A stretch of DNA of 6,391 bases. It comes from JBGMEA01 sp964444065 (lineage in GTDB: Bacteria > Bacillota > Clostridia > Eubacteriales > Anaerofustaceae). Of this stretch, positions 1 to 5,356 are shown piece after piece (position 1 is the first letter of the stretch; every line of letters starts with the position of its first letter). Where the stretch lies: assembly GCA_964444065.1 (NCBI GenBank), contig CAYUFL010000066.1, forward strand, positions 1-6,391, written 5' to 3'. A model generated the notes under the pieces. The model did no database searches and was not told where the DNA came from. It saw only the letters and a program-made list of their open reading frames with translations. The position numbers and the translations under genes are program-made.

Positions 1-503
1 GGTCCGCACGGACCAAGCCCGATTTCCCAAAAATTATCTTCTTTGCCCATCCGCACGATCTTTTCTTTGGGCAGTCCCATTATTTTTTCCCAAATCTCAA
101 ATGCTTCGTCATCTTCTTCATATACAGTGACATACAAAAGCTTTTCGGGAATACCGACCACTTCGGTCAAAAATTCCCAAGCCCAGGCAATGGCTTCTTT
201 TTTGAAATAGTCCCCGAACGAAAAGTTTCCGAGCATTTCAAAGAACGTGCCGTGCCGTGCCGTTTTCCCGACGTTTTCAATATCCGGTGTACGAATACAT
301 TTCTGACAGGTCGTCACCCGTTTCCTCGGCGGCGTTTCCTGTCCTGTAAAATACGGCTTGAGCGGCGCCATACCGGAATTAATGAGCAGCAGGCTCTTGT
401 CATTGTGCGGGATCAGCGAAAAACTGTCCAGACGCAAATGCCCCTTACTTTCATAGAATTCCAAAAACATTGATCGTAACTCGTTTAAACCGTATTCTTT
501 CAT
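1..503 (-). CDS. alaS: Alanine-tRNA ligase (AlaS), N-terminal part, cut by left window edge
   Basis: Cytoplasmic class II aminoacyl-tRNA synthetase that charges tRNA-Ala with alanine. Translating the minus strand from the ATG at 501-503 gives 167 complete codons plus two bases, with no stop before the edge. The protein begins MKEYGLNELR, a typical AlaS start. The stretch INSGMAPLKPYFTG (residues 41-54) is the motif 1 region, and TTCQKCIRTPDIENVGKTAR (64-83) followed by HGTFFEMLGNFSFGDYFK (84-101) covers motif 2. The fragment ends in NFWEIGLGPCG (157-167). Full-length AlaS is usually about 870-880 residues, so the rest of the catalytic core, the editing domain and the C-Ala domain lie outside the window. 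The start is supported by family agreement and by a GGAGG at 508-512, only 4 nt upstream, which is slightly close. The gene has its own promoter (564-592) and is read in the same direction as the transporter operon upstream. No frameshift is seen. Confidence 0.97.
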   Translation of the reverse strand, partial: MKEYGLNELRSMFLEFYESKGHLRLDSFSLIPHNDKSLLLINSGMAPLKPYFTGQETPPRKRVTTCQKCIRTPDIENVGKTARHGTFFEMLGNFSFGDYFKKEAIAWAWEFLTEVVGIPEKLLYVTVYEEDDEAFEIWEKIMGLPKEKIVRMGKEDNFWEIGLGPCG

Positions 504-507
504 GATT

Positions 508-512
508 CCTCC
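508..512 (-). promoter_or_regulatory. Ribosome binding site of alaS
   Basis: The minus strand reads GGAGG here, followed by AATC and then the ATG at 503. The 4-nt spacing is short but workable, and it supports this ATG over the next in-frame one at codon 12. Confidence 0.75.
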
Positions 513-563
513 GGATAATTCTCGTGCGTGCGCGGAAATGAAATTCAAAATCCATAATAATAT

Positions 564-592
564 ATTATATAACATTTCGCGAAATTGTCCAA
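564..592 (-). promoter_or_regulatory. Predicted sigma-A type promoter of alaS
   Basis: The minus strand carries a perfect -10 TATAAT at 564-569. A -35 candidate TGGACA (586-591, 5 of 6 consensus bases) lies 16 nt upstream; the overlapping TTGGAC (587-592) is 17 nt away but matches less well. Transcription would start near 557, giving a leader of about 54 nt before the alaS ATG. This is too short for a T-box riboswitch. The spacer is almost filled by the palindrome ATTTCGCGAAAT, so the promoter is probably controlled by a DNA-binding protein. Promoter use is inferred from sequence only. Confidence 0.7.
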
Positions 593-608
593 TAATTTCG
601 CACGAAAT
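574..608. promoter_or_regulatory. Twin palindromes on the alaS promoter, operator-like
   Basis: Two related inverted repeats lie here: ATTTCGCGAAAT at 574-585 (perfect, no spacer) and ATTTCG-N2-CGAAAT at 595-608. Their centres are 22 bp apart, about two helical turns, so a protein bound to each would sit on the same DNA face. The first fills the space between -35 and -10, and the second lies just upstream of -35. That is a classic repressor layout. The sequence does not match operators I know well (CIRCE, CtsR, LexA, Rex, CcpA or the BceR box), so the regulator is unknown. The inner half-sites could also pair as a 7-bp hairpin around ATTGGAC. Confidence 0.5.
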
Positions 609-610
609 GC

Positions 611-644
611 AGAATTCTCCGCTGAATATACCGCGGAGAATTCT
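611..644. repeat. Perfect 12-bp inverted repeat (hairpin) between the permease gene and alaS
   Basis: AGAATTCTCCGC (611-622) and GCGGAGAATTCT (633-644) are exact reverse complements around a 10-nt loop. The position, between the end of the transporter operon and the alaS promoter, suits a terminator for the operon. However, on the minus strand the hairpin is followed by GCATTTCG and no T-run. The T-rich tail (645-660) is on the plus strand, where no gene is seen. It could be an imperfect or Rho-assisted terminator, an mRNA 3'-end stabiliser, or a terminator of antisense transcription. Confidence 0.5.
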
Positions 645-749
645 TTCTTTTGTTCGTTTTACCGAATTCCACAGCAGAAATCGAGATCCGGTTTGCAAAT
701 CAGTTTTTCCTTTTGAACAACAACATGAGAGTGATCGTGATCAAAACAA

Positions 750-2741
750 TCATTTATTCTTCGCGATCATTGATTTGCTCCCATAATAGGTAGCCAGGAA
801 ATATCCGCCGTAAACAACCACAACAAATCCTGCTGTCATCAAAAGGTTCTTCGTAACGTTGATATCCCCGATGCTTTGAATCGCCTGATTCGTTACATAC
901 AGCCCCACAACAGAATGAATGCAGGCAAGCAGCAGAGGCAACGAAAAATATACGGCAATCTGCTTGAATATGGCACGGTTGATCATCTTCTCGTCAACTC
1001 CAATTTTGCGGAGAATATTGTACCGTTGTCTGTTATCGGCAATTTCGGAAAGTTGCTGAAGTGCCAACACTGCTGCACTTGTGAGCAGGAAAATAGTCCC
1101 GAGATAAATGCCAATAAACGAGATGATGGCACTGGAACCATTATAAGAATCTTTTACGACACTGCGAATACGAAGGGAAAGCGTTTCGCTGTCGCTTATT
1201 GCGCTGCTCTGCTTTTCGAGCCGACTCTGCATTTCTTCGCTGCAGTTGAAATTCACAATTTCACTGTAAACTGCGGTATTTTTTACCATATCATCCGGCA
1301 CGATCAGCATCATGAATTCATTCCCCATCGAAGTGGAAATAGAATCGGTCAAAAGCCTCGGATAAACCTGATATGTTTGATTCAAAATTGCGACCGTTCT
1401 GTTTTCCTCCACAAATCGATTCAGTACATCCCCGATCGTTTTTGACTGAGACGCATAATCGGAAAACAGCGCAACCGTGTTGTTGTCAAGAGCAATTTCA
1501 TTTTTACCCAACGCCCGCATGATTTGATTGTAATCCGATTCGCTGATCAGCATCAGCGGCGCACTGAAGAAATTGTCAGAGCTCTTCAATTCATTCGGCA
1601 GGGAATCCTTCACTTTGTCAAAAATAACTGCGCTGGTAATATCTTTATTCAGATATTCTTTGTAACTGTATTTCTCAGGCGTGTAATCACTCAGATTGAT
1701 TCCGTTTTGTTCCAAAATCTCCTCGGTCGTAACCGAAGGATCGTAATTAAAAATTGATACATCAAACGGGATCGAATTGCGTATGCTGGAGTTCATTACG
1801 GTATTGATGCCGAGCCCGGCACTCAGAATGCCAATCGTGCAGAACAGCATCAAACAGATAAATGACATCGAAACAAACGCACTGTTGACTTTGCTGTTAA
1901 CCTGACGCAGCACAAACATATTCAAGCCCTTGTAGTACCGTCGCTGATTCATCTGCACGATCCGCAGGAAAAATCCCGAAAGTGATGCGAAAAACAAAAA
2001 TGTTCCGATGGACCCCATAATGATTTCAGCGAGCAGTTTCCAGTCAAAGTTGAATATCCCATTTTTTATGACCATACTGTATGCAACGCCCAAGAACGCC
2101 AGCGACAGCACAAACAACAGCAGCGTCAGCCAATTGCTGCGTACTTTCGGCTGTTCATTCCGTTTTTCCGCATAAATCAAATCGATCAGCTTATATTTCG
2201 AAACGGCGAAGGTGCTGAACAACACCGCAACCAGAAAGATCATACCGAAGTACAGGATTGTTTTCCAAAAAGCACCGTAAGAAAAAACAAATTGGTATGC
2301 ACTCATGTCGGTGTCGAACATTTTCACCAAAACGACGGAAAGCCACTGAGAAGCAAAGACGCCAAACAACAGTCCGCAGGCAAGGGAGAACAATCCGATA
2401 ATCACAGTTTCCGTGATGAGAATGCGTGCGATTTTCGACTTTTCCATTCCTAGCGTCATGTAAAGACCCAGCTCTTTTTTTCTTCTGCGGATCAAAAAAT
2501 TGTTCGCAAACACGATCAAAAACCCGAGTATAAAGGAAACAAAAACCGAAACTGCTCCGATCAGACTGGACAGATTGTGCAGCGCACTGTTTGCCGATTC
2601 GGAAAGTGACAGCATCGCATCTTGGGCATCGACGGAGTTAAAAACATAAAATACACATACCGCGAATGCAAGCGTAAAAAAATAGAGCGTGTAATTCTTA
2701 TAGCTGCGTCTGACATTACGCAGCGACAATTTAAATAACAT
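750..2741 (-). CDS. bceB: BceB-like ABC transporter permease (FtsX family, peptide antibiotic sensing and resistance)
   Basis: Membrane subunit of a BceAB-type transporter of 663 residues, the usual BceB size. Hydrophobic segments fit ten helices: about 17-37, 60-82, 108-130, 160-182, 205-226, 238-258, 288-310, 540-562, 594-616 and 633-655. A large extracytoplasmic domain (about 312-535) lies between helices 7 and 8; this arrangement is diagnostic of BceB. The opening MLFKLSLRNVRRS, the post-helix-2 motif RRRKKELGLYMTLGM and the late segment LRKIGV...FKQIAVYFSLPLLLACIHS are family hallmarks. Known homologues bind undecaprenyl-pyrophosphate-linked antibiotics such as bacitracin and form a complex with the sensor kinase; the ligand here cannot be told. 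I chose the ATG at 2741 because it has a perfect GGAGGTGA (2750-2757) 8 nt upstream. A TTG at 2759 would add six residues but lies upstream of that site. The frame overlaps the ATPase gene by 11 nt, implying translational coupling. Confidence 0.93.
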   Translation of the reverse strand: MLFKLSLRNVRRSYKNYTLYFFTLAFAVCVFYVFNSVDAQDAMLSLSESANSALHNLSSLIGAVSVFVSFILGFLIVFANNFLIRRRKKELGLYMTLGMEKSKIARILITETVIIGLFSLACGLLFGVFASQWLSVVLVKMFDTDMSAYQFVFSYGAFWKTILYFGMIFLVAVLFSTFAVSKYKLIDLIYAEKRNEQPKVRSNWLTLLLFVLSLAFLGVAYSMVIKNGIFNFDWKLLAEIIMGSIGTFLFFASLSGFFLRIVQMNQRRYYKGLNMFVLRQVNSKVNSAFVSMSFICLMLFCTIGILSAGLGINTVMNSSIRNSIPFDVSIFNYDPSVTTEEILEQNGINLSDYTPEKYSYKEYLNKDITSAVIFDKVKDSLPNELKSSDNFFSAPLMLISESDYNQIMRALGKNEIALDNNTVALFSDYASQSKTIGDVLNRFVEENRTVAILNQTYQVYPRLLTDSISTSMGNEFMMLIVPDDMVKNTAVYSEIVNFNCSEEMQSRLEKQSSAISDSETLSLRIRSVVKDSYNGSSAIISFIGIYLGTIFLLTSAAVLALQQLSEIADNRQRYNILRKIGVDEKMINRAIFKQIAVYFSLPLLLACIHSVVGLYVTNQAIQSIGDINVTKNLLMTAGFVVVVYGGYFLATYYGSKSMIAKNK

Positions 2742-3498
2742 TGCTTGTGTCACCTCCAAGCAGCGTTACCACGTCGATAATCTTGCTGAAAAACTCTTTT
2801 CGGGTCGAGTCGCCTTTTACGATCTGATTGAAAATACGACCGTCCTTGATAAAAAGAATCCGACTGCAATAACTCGCGGCAAACGCATCATGCGTAACCA
2901 TCAGAATCGATGCACAGAATTCTTTATTGAGATGCAGCATACTTTCGAGCAGAACTCTTGAGGATTTGGAATCCAGTGCACCCGTCGGTTCGTCCGCAAG
3001 AATCATCGCGGGGTTCGTAATAACTGCCCGCGCTGCTGCCACACGTTGTCTCTGTCCTCCCGACATCTGATACGGATATTTCACGAGTACATCGGCAATG
3101 TCCAGTTTTTCTGCAATAGCTCGCACGCGCTGATCCGCTTTTTTGTGCGGCACATTTGAAATTGACAGCGGCAATATGATATTTTCGTATGCCGTCATTG
3201 TATCGAGCAGATTGAAATCCTGAAAAATAAAGCCAAGTTCTTCCCTCCTGAATTTGGAAAGCGCTCTGCTTTTCATTTTTGTGATTTCCTGACCGCGAAC
3301 GGTAATATATCCGCTGGAGACCGTATCGATTGTTGAGATGCAATTCAGCAACGTTGTTTTTCCGCTGCCCGAAGCTCCCATGATTCCGACAAATTCACCC
3401 TCTTCGAGCGAAAAAGATACTTGATCGATCGCCTTTGTAATATTGCCTTTGTTCCCATAGTATTTTTCGATGTCTGTTACATTCAGTATTTCACCCAT
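2731..3498 (-). CDS. bceA: BceA-like ABC transporter ATP-binding protein
   Basis: Cytoplasmic ATPase of 255 residues that powers the BceB-like permease. All nucleotide-binding motifs are intact: Walker A GASGSGKTT (41-49), Q-loop Q93 in FIFQDFNLLDT, ABC signature MSGGQRQ (145-151), Walker B MILADE (165-170) with catalytic E170, D-loop ALDS (174-177) and switch His H203 in VTHD. The QDFNLLDT segment and overall length place it in the MacB/LolD/BceA class of ATPases, and the neighbouring permease and two-component genes narrow it to BceA. The ATG at 3498 is supported by GGAGG at 3506-3510, 7 nt upstream. The gene follows the kinase after a 92-nt gap that contains its own promoter and a BceR-type operator, so it is probably induced by the regulator of this cassette. 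The 3' end overlaps the permease gene by 11 nt. Confidence 0.95.
   Translation of the reverse strand: MGEILNVTDIEKYYGNKGNITKAIDQVSFSLEEGEFVGIMGASGSGKTTLLNCISTIDTVSSGYITVRGQEITKMKSRALSKFRREELGFIFQDFNLLDTMTAYENIILPLSISNVPHKKADQRVRAIAEKLDIADVLVKYPYQMSGGQRQRVAAARAVITNPAMILADEPTGALDSKSSRVLLESMLHLNKEFCASILMVTHDAFAASYCSRILFIKDGRIFNQIVKGDSTRKEFFSKIIDVVTLLGGDTSNVI
2750..2757 (-). promoter_or_regulatory. Ribosome binding site of the permease, decides its start
   Basis: GGAGGTGA on the minus strand is a full 8-base match to the 16S rRNA tail and lies 8 nt before the ATG at 2741, inside the end of the ATPase gene. It favours that ATG over the TTG at 2759, for which this site would fall inside the coding sequence. 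Confidence 0.8.
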
Positions 3499-3505
3499 AA
3501 AGTAA

Positions 3506-3510
3506 CCTCC
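3506..3510 (-). promoter_or_regulatory. Ribosome binding site of the ATPase gene
   Basis: GGAGG on the minus strand, 7 nt before the ATG at 3498. It is much stronger than the site before the response regulator gene, consistent with high output of the transporter once transcription is induced. Confidence 0.8.
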
Positions 3511-3525
3511 GTTATTTATGGCTTT

Positions 3526-3554
3526 ATTGTATGCTTCTTATCGGCGGTTATCCA
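3526..3554 (-). promoter_or_regulatory. Predicted promoter of the bceAB-like operon
   Basis: On the minus strand, TACAAT (3526-3531, 5 of 6 -10 consensus bases) is preceded after a 17-nt spacer by TGGATA (3549-3554, 4 of 6 -35 bases). Transcription would start near 3519. The weak -35 fits a promoter that needs an activator, and the activator sites lie directly upstream at 3564-3590. Start site and strength are inferred. Confidence 0.6.
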
Positions 3555-3563
3555 TCGAAGTGC

Positions 3564-3590
3564 CTTACAGCAACCTTACAGTTTTGTAAG
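3564..3590 (-). promoter_or_regulatory. BceR-type operator: inverted repeat plus an extra half-site
   Basis: The minus strand reads CTTACAAAACTGTAAG at 3575-3590, a perfect 6-bp inverted repeat with a 4-nt spacer. It matches the TnACA-N4-TGTAA consensus known for BceR-like regulators. A further half-site, CTGTAAG at 3564-3570, repeats the promoter-proximal arm with an 11-bp shift, one helical turn. The inverted repeat starts immediately after the kinase stop codon and lies 20 bp upstream of the predicted -35, where an OmpR-family activator would act. Its target is very likely the response regulator encoded at 4607-5278. Confidence 0.85.
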
Positions 3591-4610
3591 TCAGATCAAA
3601 TCGATCATCGTGCTTCTCGGAAAGACAATTCGAAATTCAGAACCTCCCTGCAGCGTTGACTCCACCTCCAGATGCAATCCGAGCTTGTCACATAATTTTC
3701 TGCATATATAAAGTCCCATTCCGGTTGCGCGCTCTTCTGTTCTGCCGTTCGTCCCTGTGAAGCCTTTATCAAAAATCCTGCCGATCTCGGAAGGATCAAT
3801 GCCGATCCCATTGTCTGCGATACAAAGAACCACATTGTTTTTGTTTCGATGTGCGCTCACAAGAATTTCTGGATTCTGCGCGCGGCTGTATTTGACGGCG
3901 TTGCCGATCATCTGTTCCAGAATGAATCCAAGCCATTTGGCATCGCACAACACCATAACATCAAGCCCGTCGGTTTCGACTGCAATCTTCTTTTTGATCA
4001 ATATCTTGGCGTTTTTGCGAATCACGACATTGCAGACAGATGCAAGGGATATTTCCTTAATCAGATAATCTTTGTCTACATTATTGCTTCGGGAATAAAA
4101 CAGCACCTGTTGCACATTATTTTCAATTTTATCCAGCTCATCCGACAGACTTGCCGACAAAGAATCTTCATGCGCATTCTGGAGCACCAACTTGGAAGAC
4201 GCGATCGGGGTCTTGATTTCATGCACCCACAATTCAATATATTCACGATAGCTTTCCTGTATTCTGCGATAAGACGCGATTTCATCCAAACATGCTTTGT
4301 TGCTGCGATGAAGGATATCGTATAGGATCGCCCCTTCGATAAAATCAGGTTTTCGGATCAACTCGGCAATCAGATTCTTTTTTTCCAAATTTTCGAATAT
4401 CATCCGCAAATCATCATAGAACTCTTTTTTTGCTTTATATTCAAGCGTAAGCGGAATCAACATACACAGAACAAATAGAATACAGATCAATATAACAATA
4501 TCAAAAAAAGCATCATCGGCAAGCGCTGTCAATGCCATGCTGAAGCAAACAGCGACAACTGTTGAAACAAGATACCACCTTTTTTCTTTCAGATAGATCA
4601 TCAGATTCAT
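3591..4610 (-). CDS. bceS: BceS-like intramembrane-sensing histidine kinase
   Basis: Membrane sensor kinase of 339 residues that should phosphorylate the adjacent regulator. Two hydrophobic helices (about 12-31 and 36-56) are separated by only a few residues, so there is essentially no extracellular sensor domain. In the known family the BceAB transporter supplies the signal. The H-box IELWVHEIKTP has the phospho-acceptor at H130. The ATPase domain shows the N-box EQMIGNAVKYS (N237), the G1 box ADNGIGI (265-271), the F-box region IFDKGFTG (279-286) and the G2 box ATGMGL (295-300), all intact. The phrase YREYIELWVHEIKTPIA is characteristic of BceS kinases. The ATG at 4610 overlaps the regulator stop codon as ATGA, with no strong separate ribosome binding site, so the two are probably translationally coupled. 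Length and domain order are normal for the family. Confidence 0.94.
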   Translation of the reverse strand: MNLMIYLKEKRWYLVSTVVAVCFSMALTALADDAFFDIVILICILFVLCMLIPLTLEYKAKKEFYDDLRMIFENLEKKNLIAELIRKPDFIEGAILYDILHRSNKACLDEIASYRRIQESYREYIELWVHEIKTPIASSKLVLQNAHEDSLSASLSDELDKIENNVQQVLFYSRSNNVDKDYLIKEISLASVCNVVIRKNAKILIKKKIAVETDGLDVMVLCDAKWLGFILEQMIGNAVKYSRAQNPEILVSAHRNKNNVVLCIADNGIGIDPSEIGRIFDKGFTGTNGRTEERATGMGLYICRKLCDKLGLHLEVESTLQGGSEFRIVFPRSTMIDLI

Positions 4611-5278
4611 TTGAGCAAATACCCCATACCTCTTTTTGTTTCGATTCGGTCTTCCAAACCTGCGTCGGTCAGTTTTTTTCGCAGGCGATTCATATTCACC
4701 GTGAGTGTGTTGTCATCCACAAACAGATCGCTGTTCCAAAGTTGAGTCATTAGTTCCTCTCTGGATACGATCTGACCTCTGTTTTCAGCCAACGCCGAGA
4801 GCATCTTCAATTCGTTTTTCGTTAAATCGATTTCACAGTCACCGCAGATCAAAATGCTTTTCGACAGCAAAACAGAGAAATCTCCCAACTCAAACAGTTC
4901 GGAGGAAGATTCTTTATACGCTCGTTTTAACACAGAAGCAATCCGCAGCAACAAAATCTGCGTATTGAAAGGTTTTGTCACATAATCGTCCGCGCCGATA
5001 TGTCTGGCAAGCATTTCATCCATCTCACTGTCTCTGCTGGTCACAACAATAATCGGGACATCCGAGCTTTTTCGTATCTCTCTGCTGATTTCAAATCCGT
5101 CAAGGATCGGCAGATTGAGATCCAAAAGCAGCAAGTGGGGATGTTCGTCCAGAATATCACAAATCAGATTTTTTGTGATCGCGGGGGCACAGCATTCATA
5201 ACCGTTCACGGTCAGAAAAATGTTCAATTCATCTCTGATTTTTTGATTGTCTTCCACAATGCATATTTTTCTGTTCAT
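4607..5278 (-). CDS. bceR: BceR-like response regulator (OmpR/PhoB family)
   Basis: Cytoplasmic DNA-binding regulator of 223 residues, partner of the kinase encoded next. The receiver domain (about 3-115) has the acidic pair E9-D10, phospho-acceptor D53 in LLLLDLNLP, T80 and K102 in the KPF motif. The C-terminal winged helix (about 128-223) contains FVDDNTLTVNMNRLRKKL and ends KRGMGYLLK, which is typical of BceR regulators. It likely binds the inverted repeat at 3575-3590 and activates the transporter genes. I chose the ATG at 5278 (MNRKICIVEDN). An in-frame ATG at 5314 would add 12 residues, but it lies beside the folC terminator and upstream of the predicted -10, and family members begin just before the first beta strand. 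The ribosome binding site is weak (GGA, 7 nt upstream). No TnACA-N4-TGTAA box lies before this gene, so direct autoregulation is not indicated. Confidence 0.94.
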   Translation of the reverse strand: MNRKICIVEDNQKIRDELNIFLTVNGYECCAPAITKNLICDILDEHPHLLLLDLNLPILDGFEISREIRKSSDVPIIVVTSRDSEMDEMLARHIGADDYVTKPFNTQILLLRIASVLKRAYKESSSELFELGDFSVLLSKSILICGDCEIDLTKNELKMLSALAENRGQIVSREELMTQLWNSDLFVDDNTLTVNMNRLRKKLTDAGLEDRIETKRGMGYLLK

Positions 5279-5299
5279 ACCACAATCCGTTTTTGTTTT

Positions 5300-5308
5300 A
5301 TTATAGCA
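5300..5308 (-). promoter_or_regulatory. Predicted extended -10 promoter of the regulator-kinase genes
   Basis: The minus strand reads TGCTATAAT: a perfect TATAAT (5300-5305) with the TGn extension. No good -35 is present at 16-18 nt, where the sequence is part of the folC terminator stem and T-run. Transcription would start near 5293, leaving a leader of about 15 nt. An extended -10 without a -35 suggests modest constitutive expression. Confidence 0.6.
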
Positions 5309-5315
5309 CAGCATA

Positions 5316-5345
5316 ATAAAAAAAGCAGTTACGGTGAACTGCTTT
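5316..5345 (-). terminator. Rho-independent terminator of folC
   Basis: On the minus strand, AAAGCAGTT (5337-5345) pairs perfectly with AACTGCTTT (5322-5330) around the loop CACCGT. The second arm runs into seven consecutive Ts (5318-5324). It begins 11 nt after the folC stop codon. It separates folC from the two-component genes, although the stem also occupies the -35 region of their promoter. Confidence 0.88.
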
Positions 5346-5356
5346 GTGGCTGTCTC

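Larger units (their letters stand above)
504..749. other. Non-coding region between permease gene and alaS
   Basis: This 246-nt stretch holds the inverted repeat at 611-644, the alaS promoter and its palindromes, and the alaS ribosome binding site. The part next to the permease stop (645-749) contains only a short TGATC-N2-GATCA palindrome at 732-743, and nothing there looks like a gene. The plus-strand open frame across the region resembles no protein family and has no ribosome binding site, and the minus strand offers only an 8-codon frame. No T-box sequence or tRNA is present. Confidence 0.7.

Noticed and set aside
1..14. Perfect 14-nt near-palindrome GGTCCGCACGGACC at the left edge
   Set aside because: It lies within the conserved alaS GPCGP coding segment, so codon content explains it.
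732..743. TGATC-N2-GATCA palindrome just after the permease stop
   Set aside because: The two-base loop cannot form a stable RNA hairpin and no T-run follows; it may be chance in AT-rich sequence.
502..786. 94-codon plus-strand open frame across the permease-alaS gap
   Set aside because: It has no ribosome binding site or family resemblance, it runs through the hairpin and the alaS promoter, and it ends inside the permease gene.
876..1445. 189-codon plus-strand open frame opposite the permease gene
   Set aside because: It lies wholly antisense to a well-supported permease, has no ribosome binding site or family-like motifs, and its composition is that of a reverse-frame shadow.
2742..2759. 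TTG start for the permease, adding six residues
   Set aside because: The strong GGAGGTGA at 2750-2757 would fall inside the coding sequence, and family members begin at MLFKLSLRN, which fits the ATG at 2741.
2924..3343. 139-codon minus-strand frame within the ATPase gene
   Set aside because: It is an alternative frame of a gene with every ABC ATPase motif intact, and its translation has no domain-like content.
5279..5314. ATG at 5314 as the response regulator start
   Set aside because: It lies upstream of the predicted -10 and beside the folC terminator T-run, and would add a 12-residue tail not expected for the family.
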